Shown here: positions 56,722 to 64,000 of the stretch, one piece after another
Layout: each line of letters opens with the position of its first letter
How positions within the stretch are numbered: position 1 is the first letter of the stretch
Notes under the pieces: generated by a model
What the model was told of the DNA's origin: nothing
The model's input: only the letters and a program-made list of their open reading frames with translations
Database searches by the model: none
Assembly (NCBI RefSeq): GCF_002104995.1
Contig: NW_024468252.1
Location: forward strand, 806,001 to 870,000
Source of the DNA: Linderina pennispora
Lineage: Eukaryota; Kickxellomycota; Kickxellomycetes; Kickxellales; Kickxellaceae
Reading direction: 5' to 3'
DNA length: 64,000 bases
Position numbers and translations under genes: made by a program

Positions 56722-58698
56722 TCAGTCGTGTTCGACAGCCGTAGACTCGCCCTCGGTCCAGCGCGAGTCCGAGCTATTCTCTTTTGGGATAAACAGCCCG
56801 TAGTCCTCGTCGCCGTCGTGCAGGATGGTCATGGACGCGAATTTCTCAAACGGATCAGCGCCCTTCTTGGATGGGTCCGATAGCCACAGGTTCTCGCGCT
56901 CAATGTCCAGCGACGTGGACTCGCGCCCGCGCCCGCGCTTGTGCGAATCCTGCGACGGCTCGTATGTCAGTGCAAACTGCAACAGCTGCTGCTTCTGCGG
57001 GTCAGGCCAGCGGCAGAATCGGCGGCGTGCGGTTGCGCAACAGCGCCCAGCTCAGCGACTTGAACCACGGGTGCTGCTTGACGTCTGCCGCGCCTGCGCG
57101 CGATCCAAGCCGCTTCTTGTCGTTCTTTGTCAGCAGCCGCCGCACCAGCGCCTTGCACGGTGCTGAGACTGCCTGGTGCGTGGGCGGCTGCAGGAATATC
57201 ACGTCCGACTTCAAAATGTTGCTGAATGTTGCGTTGCGGTTGGAGCCCTTGAACGGCGTGCTGCCATACAGCATTTCGAATATCAGAATGCCTAATGTCC
57301 ACCAGTCGACCGCGCTCGAGTGTCCAACGCCCTTGATCACCTCGGGCGCAATGTACTCTTCTGTGCCGACAAACGAGTTCGTACGCAATCCGGCTGTGCA
57401 CGATCGCGTGTCTATCGACGGCAGGCTGAAGAAGAACGACGAGTTTTTGAGCACGTTCGGGGTGCCTGGCGGGTCCGACTGCTTCGACAGGTCAAAGTCC
57501 GTCAGCATGATGTGGCCCGTCTCATGCAGTAGAATATCTAGATTGCGTCAACAAGTTAGAGAATGGATACGGCGAGCAAAACACACCGGGCAAACGCAGT
57601 ACTGGCTACGTCAAGGCAAGGCTTCCAGACACTTACTCTCTGGCTTGAGGTCTCTGTAGATGAATCCGGAGAGATGCAGGTATTCGAGAGCTACAAAGCA
57701 GAGTGCGAAAAAAAATTAGCCACACTGCCAGCTCAATGAGGGAGGGAGCAGAGCACAACAAAATAGCAGCGGACTGACGACATGCGAGGTTCCGACAAAG
57801 GGGAAACAGCACGCCTGAACAATACCGACTTTCCCAATATTACCCTCATGGTTGGAGATACATTACCACATGTTACCTCGGCCGCGTAGAATTTGGCGTC
57901 CTCCTCGGGCAGACACTTTCCGGGCCGCGACTGCAGGACACGGAAGAACTCGCCGCCTATGCAGTAGTCCATGCAAAAGTACAGGCGCTCGTCGCTCTGG
58001 AACGAGTGGTACAGCGTCACAATGAAGGGGAAGTTGGCCGTGGCCAGTATCTCCTGCTCGGCCAGCACGCGCTTAATTTTGTTGCGCTTGACCATCTCGG
58101 CCTTGGACAGCACCTTCATTGCGTACAGCTTGCCCGTCTCCTTCTGCCGCACCAGGTACACCTTGCCGACGTCGCCCTTGCCCAGCAGCTTGATCTTGGT
58201 GAAGCTCTTGGGTCCCACCGAGATCTTTTGCACCTTCATCGAGTTGCTCGAGTATGTCCGCCGGATCGCTGCCTGCGCCCTGACCGCGTCAGTGGCCGGC
58301 TGCCGCTGGCCGATGACGGGCGCCGTGTGTGTCGTGAACTGGCTGCGAACGCTGCCCGGGCTCTCCATGCTGTCCCCGTACGCGGCCCGGTCTCCGTGCA
58401 GACTACGCATGCTGCTGTTGTTGCTGATGCTTATCGTGAAATTGTTTGCAGTCTTTGTTGTCAGCATGTTGCCAGCCACCGAGCTCGCCTTCTTCAGCTG
58501 ATGGTGTTGTTGTTGCTGTTGTTGTTGTTGTGGGCCAGCGGACGACTTTGGTAGGCCGATTGGTGCCAGCGACGTTGCCGACGTGGATGCCGGTGTCGAC
58601 TTGGATGTGCTGAGGTATGCCGGGACGTTGCTGGTGCTGCTGCCAAACCCGCTGGTGTGTGCCTTGACGGGCATGGTAACTGTGCCGTGGTCGACCAT
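56722..58698 (-). CDS. AGC protein kinase, Fpk1/Kin82/NRC-2 type, one +1 frame change
   Basis: Exons 57867-58698, 57637-57690 (54 nt) and 56722-57537; 566 residues after one +1 move near 57002. In yeast Fpk1/Kin82 activates phospholipid flippases. The N-terminus is Ser/Thr-rich with a poly-Gln run (about 58500-58535). Kinase motifs: [18 protein letters not shown] (Lys), IYRDLKPEN spanning the small exon, and TDFDLS. It has the insert between DFD and [12 protein letters not shown] that marks the Fpk1/NRC-2/phototropin branch, and ends with [14 protein letters not shown]. The zero frame then hits GCC-TGA; skipping one T continues into DPQKQQ and the AGC C-tail [20 protein letters not shown], ending TAVEHD. 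That tail is a family feature, so the +1 reading is well supported. ATG 58698 (MVDHGTV) is preferred over upstream extensions. Confidence 0.85.
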
Positions 58699-59632
58699 AT
58701 CCACTTTGTTACGGGCAGGAAAACAGGGCGCGAGATATGTAAAACCGGACTGCTGAGAGCAGAAAGTAGAGAAAAAAAAGTATGGCGGGGATGGAGAAGA
58801 GAAAGAAAAGACGAGCCTTTTTCCACTCAAATATGGAACAGAGCTGCTATGTTTCAAAGGACCGTGTGTGTTGGTCCTGAACAGTGATTGATGCTGCCGG
58901 TATCCGCGCTGTTGTTGTTTGGCTCCGTTTTGTCTGAACCGAAAGTGAAGCCCCAGAACAAGACACCGCTCCTTCACGTATATATGGGTGAGTCGGACGG
59001 CTGATATAGTACTGAGAGAATGAGCAGAGAGGGGGCGAAAGGGGAAGGGAGGGAGAGACCACAGAGAATGGCTGGTGGGTATTTTTGTAGAGAAAGAACA
59101 GGAACAAAAAGCTGCGTTAGAGAAAAAAGAGGCAGGAGGGGTTAAAGAGCAGGCGAGAAGGCGATGCTCACAGCACACAGGCCTCAAAGAGCTGCCTTTC
59201 GTTCCCATCGACTCTAATTGGGCAGCAGCGACACCACTCGAGCACCCTGCCCCCAAATCACCCCATGAGCGGCCTTGTGTCTCAGTTACTCGGGTGCAGA
59301 GACGCATGGGATCTCGCAATTGATGCACGCTCGGCGCCACAGACCGTCGTCCAGGAGGGCGCGAGGCTTGAGGCCCGTCTGCCGCTCTGCGTCATGTACG
59401 TGTTTATTGCCTGCCAGAATCGACGTTCCAGCACACAGCATTGTCCGGCCCGTCTGTCTCCGCGCTGCTTTTGGGCGGGCTCAAGTGCGCTGGCGAGCCA
59501 TACTCGCACACAATCGGAGGCTGGTGCTAATTGCGGGCCTTATTGGCCCACGGGAAACGCGCCCAGCCCAGGAACTCTCTGAAGCTTTAATTCCCTCTCT
59601 TCGCAAAAGTATCCTGTTGCCCGCTCCCAATC
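58699..59632. other. Divergent intergenic region
   Basis: 934 bp between divergent starts of the kinase and the coiled-coil gene. Purine-rich on the + strand at 58740-59150 (the pyrimidine-rich leader of the kinase). No gene. Confidence 0.35.
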
Positions 59633-61163
59633 ATGTACTTTGGCCGATCGCAGATTCACACGCCGATTCCAGCCGCCCCTGAGTCGCTGGGCAGGCTCGT
59701 CGACAGCATCTTTGGTTCGCGCAGCACATCCGCCGCCGAGTCGCGTCGCGACAGCCCGCGCGCTACTGCCAGCCGCGCTTCAGAGACGGCGCCAGAGTAA
59801 GTCGCCCAGCTGCTGTGGCACTGTTTTGTTCCCCCCCATTGGTTGGGCCACAATGGGGAGGCGACATGGGATTGAGACGTTATTTGCCGCTGCTCCGTTG
59901 TGCATTTGCTAATGAACCCGAGAGGCGCTTTATATCGCCATTGGGATATTGTAGGCGCATTCCAGACCAGCTGGTGCCGGCGGTGCAAAGGTAGGCTGGT
60001 GGCTATTGTCAGCGCCTGCGGGATTACGCTTCAGTCCTTGCCTGCAAAGGAGGGCGATCACCGCGCTCCTGCTTCCACACACGCATGGATTCCAGCCATT
60101 GGCCCCTCCGCACACTGCTAAAGAAATCAGCTGCAAAGCGGTTAAAAATAGGTTCGAGGCGAGGTGGACCACCACCCAACGGCGACACAACCAGACCATG
60201 CACAAGTGCCAGGCAAGTTGTGTTGCTGCAGGACCGTCTGATGGGCGTGGAGGCTCGCAGGCCGTGCAGAGCGAGTGCTGATTCATGCAACCGTATGTAG
60301 GAAATCGACCAGCAGATCCGCCGTGTCATTGATGCTGCGCAGCGACACGGGGATGCTGCGCGCCGGGCCACAGCCGAGCTCGAGCTATTGGCCGACACGC
60401 AGGGCCAGCTCAGGGCTGTCGAGACTGCGGCGCGCGAGCTGCAGCCGGCCATTGCCGCCATGGAGGAGGTGTACACGGCGCTGGCCAACTCGAGCACAGC
60501 GTGGGTTGATGACCTGGCGCGCCAAGAGTCCGAGTACAAGCAGTCGCGCCACGAGCACTACGCCCAGCTGCAGCAGCAGATGGACCGCCAGTATGCGGAG
60601 CTGAGCCAGGAGACCGCTCAGCGGCGGGCTGCCGATGCATCGCTCGGGTTCCAGCGCGATCTCGAGCGCTTCCAGAAGTCGCGCCCGCCAACGCCAAGGC
60701 TCGGCAGACAGGGTCAGCATTCTTCATTTCCACAGCCCTCCCTTGGCACAAACACAACCACTCTCAGAGCAAGGGAGGGCCAATTCTTGGTATCCTACGG
60801 TTACGCATGTTTACTAAGCACTGAGGACTTCCCACTTGTAGCAGGCAGCCGCCCAGACCTCGGCAGCGTTGCGCTAGCGACAGACTGGGATGCGGACTCG
60901 CAGGGATTCTTCAGCGACGATGAGATCGACAGCAGCGCCTCGGCAGCTGCCACACCAAGACCGAAAATGCTGGGAAATGCTGTCGCAGAGCGCAAGGCGC
61001 CAGCACCACATAGCAGCAGCGCCAGCAGCAGCACCAGCAGCAGGCAAGGTAAGCATTTCTAGAGATTGCAATAACAACTCCATCGGGTTGGGAAATTATC
61101 CCAGAGATCCAGCGCAGACTCTTGGCGCACAGCTCAAAGATCAATCGCCTTTGTCCACTGTAG
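59633..61163 (+). CDS. Coiled-coil protein, possibly BLOC-1 dysbindin-like
   Basis: A multi-exon model that closes in frame: 59633-59796, 59955-59990, 60152-60212, 60301-60712, 60842-61048 and 61105-61163, 312 residues. Intron 3 uses a GC donor (GCAAGT); the others use GT. The core, residues about 88-225, is one long Gln/Glu/Ala-rich coiled coil (EIDQQIRRVIDAAQRH to QRDLERFQKS). A Ser-rich acidic part follows (DSQGFFSDDEIDSS). The pattern recalls dysbindin-type BLOC-1 subunits, but no diagnostic motif is present. The small exons 2 and 3 and the last exon are my reading of splice signals. An alternative end is the stop at 61060-61062, reached by reading through the exon 5 donor. Confidence 0.5.
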
Positions 61164-61588
61164 CCGGAAACCGACGCTCCCGCATTTGTCATAATCGGGG
61201 ACGAGGACTTCCCCTGAAGCGGCGCTCGGGCGTGCGTGCCCAACCAGCCAATTTAGCCAGAAAACACGTGAGCCAATTTCAGCCCACCAGCCAGCCAAGC
61301 ATTGCCAAGAGTCAGGTCTTGGCACTGGCAATTATTTTTATGCACTCTTTCCGCAAGGCTAGCAGGCGCGGAGAGCAGCAAGGCACACGCCCACCTCTCT
61401 TTTTCTCTGCCCCACTTTTTCCAGACATATTTTTCCACTTATAAATACTCTCAAAGTAAACCACCCACGGCTTCTGGGAGAATACAGCGTTTTTCCCTAT
61501 TGGCCTTTATTCCTCTCTACAACATCAACAACAACCTCCATCTTTATCTCCCGTGTTCAGCAACAGCATATATAGCAACATACACACG
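61164..61588. promoter_or_regulatory. Upstream region of the PacC-like gene
   Basis: 425 bp. It contains three close GCCAGCCA/GCCAAGCA words on the + strand (about 61247-61302; GCCARG-type words are PacC/Rim101 target sequences in ascomycetes), and T/C-rich leader DNA from about 61390. Autoregulation is only a possibility. Confidence 0.3.
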
Positions 61589-63030
61589 ATGAGCGACGAC
61601 GGCATGCTTTATTGCAAGTGGGAGAGGCTGCACCATCACCGCCTTCCACGACCCCGAGACGCTTTACGCGCACATCACCAACGACCACGTCGGCCGCAAG
61701 TCCACCGGCAACCTGTGCCTCGAGTGCAAGTGGGAGGGCTGCCATGTCAAGCGCACCAAGCGCGACCACATCACGTCGCACATCCGCGTGCACGTGCCGC
61801 TCAAGCCCTTCAAGTGCCCGCTGTGCCCAAAGTCCTTCAAGCGTCCGCAGGACCTGAAGAAGCACGAAAAGACACACTCGGAGGGCCTGCACGCCGACGA
61901 AGACCACGCCGCAGATGTACGGCATGGACTACCAGTACTTTGCCAGCCAGATGCACACCCCGGCCCAGACCAACTCGTCGCCGACCGTTGGCTCCCTGAG
62001 CCCTGCCGACGGCCAGGTGCCCATTGACCTGATCGGCCACAGCGGAGGTAAGCAGAGCAGCCCCCTGCCAGCCTATCTGCGATAGCCACGGCGCTATTTT
62101 TAGCCGATTTCCAAAGCAACACCGCGCATCACAACGACATCACTTACTAAACATGAACGTCACTTTTGTGTTTGTAGCACACTTCCGCCGCAACTCGCCG
62201 TACACGCCCACAAACGTCTCGCCGCTCCACGGATACGTGCCGCACATCCCCGACACGCAGTACTACCCGAACAGCATGGCCCATGGCAAGCGCGGAATCG
62301 AGGCGATCGAGCAGTTCCAGCAGACGGTCAAAAAGTGCCGCACCGATGAGACTAGTCAAGGTTTGGATTGTCTTGCACATGCTGTTGGTCTACGAGAAAA
62401 GCATGGCTGCCCTGCTGCCCTGCCTCCTGCTAACAATGCCAATTTTGCTGATGCCGACGCTGCTACCAGCGCCAGCAGCGCCCTGTACCCCACTTCTACT
62501 CCACCATCCCCCCATGTGCTGCCTCCCATCTCTCCCAAATCGCACTCGCACTCCCCCCAACTCCCCTCGCTCTCTGAGTACCGCATTACGCAAAAGAACC
62601 TTGCTGCTGTTGCTGCTGTTGCTGCTGTATCATCCCCTCTGCAAATCACCACCACAACAACACACACCACCCCACAGTCGCCATTCCCTCTGGCTGCCAG
62701 CGAGCCGGCAAAGACCTGCTCGCTGCCATCGCTCAGCCAGTCGTTGTCCTCGCTCGACACGCCCCCGGCCCTGTCTGCTGCCAGCAGCTGGAGCTCGGAG
62801 GCGTCGATGGGCGCGCTGTTCCCGCCGCTCCCGCGGCACTCGACAGCCCGGTCCTCGACTTTCTCGGCCAAATACAGCCTGTCCTCGGCCAGGACCCGCT
62901 GAGCCACGGCGGCTACTATGCGCGCAAGTCGTCGCTTAGTCTGTCCCCGCTGTCTCGCTCTCTGGCGCATTACCATACCCCGATCTCCGACCCGCTTGGA
63001 TCGTTCGCGACCAGCGACTACGGGATCTGA
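61589..63030 (+). CDS. PacC/Rim101-type C2H2 zinc-finger factor, frame changes required
   Basis: A three-finger transcription factor of the pH-response family, 435 residues after compensation. Finger 1 begins CKWE/GCTIT, finger 2 [19 protein letters not shown], finger 3 [21 protein letters not shown]; the CxWxxC spacing and the [10 protein letters not shown] block are PacC hallmarks. Exon 1 is 61589-62047 and exon 2 is 62178-63030 (GTAAGC donor, TTTGTAG acceptor, phase 1). The frame advances +1 at about 61625 inside finger 1 (TGG GAG [A] GGC TGC) and again near 61915. It then moves +2 or -1 near 62840, before [11 protein letters not shown]. The C-terminal region is Ser/Pro-rich and ends SFATSDYGI. 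Family members act in the nucleus and are activated by proteolysis in ambient alkaline pH. Confidence 0.75.
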
Positions 63031-63815
63031 CACTCTGCTCTCCAGCTAAAGTGGGTGGTTTACACTTAAGCTTATTTCTGCATTTCCCCCTCGCTTCGTT
63101 TCTTATTTCTCACTTCATTTCTTATTTCTCATTCCCTTTCTGCGTTGGCCTCCCCCTCTCGTGCTCTGTGGTTGTGTAGAAGTGGTCTCCCCTCTCCCCT
63201 CTATCCTCTATTTCTCTTCCCTCTCGCGTTGTAGCAATATCAGCAGCAGCAGCAGCAGCAGGCAGTTGGCGGCCCTGTTTTTGGGATTCCCAAAAGCACT
63301 TTTCTCTGTAGTGCCATTTAGCGGCTATGTGTATTGCAACTCCATTCCGATTCTTATCTCCTGCATCTGTCACTTGTGCCTCCCCCTTCTCGCATATCCC
63401 ATGTTACTCGACTTATTCCCTCTATTTCCCCACGTCCTTACACACGTCTCTACCTGTTCCATATAGCTCTTCAGTTTCCAATAGCATCATCTGTTTTTGC
63501 TCTCAGCTTTGCACACTGTTTCTCACCTGGGGAGGGAAGGGCAGCTATTGTCACTGCAGCGACTCTTGGCACATACACACTCGTCACCAGACAACCAGTG
63601 AGTAGAAGGGAGCTTCTTGGCGAAGGTCTTGGCATTTCGTAATTATTGACCGGCATGCGGCAGCAGATATACGAGGCAGGCATTGGCTCGGCGGCAGCCA
63701 TGCTTTTTTTTTTTTTGTTTGAACTCGTCTGGCCAACACTCCACTGCATATTGGCTCATATCTGCGATGCACGCATACTAACCCGCCTTGTCCTCCAACT
63801 GCTCTTCATGTATAG
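63031..63815. other. 3' region and probable intron DNA
   Basis: T/C-rich DNA with a (CAG)7 run at 63241-63261 and a T-run at 63704-63717. It ends with ATGTATAG, a 3' splice site. No ORF supported. Confidence 0.35.
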
Positions 63816-64000
63816 GTCAGGACCAGCTGTACTCGTTCCTGCAGCAGTACGACGCCAACAACCTGAACTTTAGCGAGCTGCCGGCCTCGCTGCAGTCGGC
63901 CACTGAGATCAAGCAGCTCAACGAGGGCCTGCTGCAGCTGCTGCCCGACCTGACCGAGGTCGGCGGGCGCTCGATGTTCATCGACCAGCTGATCAAGCAG
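63816..64000 (+). CDS. Partial exon running off the right edge
   Basis: Preceded by TGTATAG and open to the window end. The frame starting CAG GAC CAG (63818) gives QDQLYSFLQQYDANN, then helical Leu/Gln-rich sequence with LLQLLPDLTEVGGRSMF, in the GC-rich codon usage of real genes here. The start is outside the visible exon. It could be a downstream alternative exon of the PacC-like gene or a separate gene; I recognise no domain. Confidence 0.5.

Noticed and set aside
62361-62677. An intron with GTTTGG donor and CCACAG acceptor inside the PacC-like C-terminus
   Set aside because: The ORF is continuous here in the correct frame with Ser/Pro-rich sequence, and splicing there would move the following segment into a frame with poor codon usage.
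1-64000. CRISPR arrays, bacterial operons, insertion sequences
   Set aside because: No regularly spaced direct repeats with unique spacers, and the gene content and introns are eukaryotic.

Overview
The window looks like nuclear chromosome sequence from an early-diverging fungus. Genes are dense, GC-rich and on both strands, with short introns (about 60-130 nt, mostly GTAAG donors). The gene set is fungal: VAC8, MAK16, eRF3, NOT3/5, GCP3, an Fpk1/NRC-2-type kinase, a PacC/Rim101-type zinc-finger factor, a Rua1/Meu26-type factor and FunK1-type kinases. Zoopagomycota/Kickxellomycotina is my best guess for the lineage; this is inference and nothing in the window proves it.

Layout. 1.4-19.3 kb: a kinesin-4-like motor, two divergent galactokinase paralogs, a small J-protein, a cation-diffusion-facilitator transporter, a Rua1_C-type factor and an F-box/WD40 protein. 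19.3-22.5 kb: no supported gene. 22.5-23.2 kb: a PH-domain protein. 23.2-25.4 kb: a decayed mobile element whose conserved pieces look like a Fanzor1 (eukaryotic TnpB-type nuclease). 25.6-38.9 kb: a housekeeping block with VAC8, a small unknown ORF, NOT3/5, OTU1, eRF3, GCP3 and MAK16. 39.1-41.3 kb: a second copy of the same element in inverted orientation. 41.3-50.3 kb: an accessory stretch with AT-rich non-coding DNA and two FunK1-like kinases. 50.8-64 kb: an unknown protein, a Gdt1/TMEM165 transporter, a Sld7-like protein, a mitochondrial-type adenylate kinase, the Fpk1-like kinase, a coiled-coil protein, the PacC-like factor, and one exon running off the right edge.

Three observations stand out. 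(1) Seven genes read as intact proteins only if the reading frame advances by +1 at one or more places. I count about 24 single +1 changes and two +2/-1 changes, and no isolated change that must be -1. One of these sits at the same codon in both galactokinase paralogs. Other genes of similar length in the same window have none. Either this is an insertion-type artefact concentrated in parts of the assembly, or it is real +1 frameshifting; the sequence alone cannot decide. (2) Two Fanzor-like relics form an inverted pair about 14 kb apart. They share an internal deletion that removed most of the RuvC core, a 9-C frameshift tract, and a perfect hairpin at the 3' end. (3) The second FunK1-like kinase has an N-terminus built from tandemly duplicated exon pairs (204 nt plus 153-156 nt, all phase 1). 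Its catalytic region shares a 264-bp almost identical tract with the neighbouring kinase, as expected after gene conversion.

For genes with frame changes, I give spans from start codon to the stop reached after compensation, and state where the frame moves.
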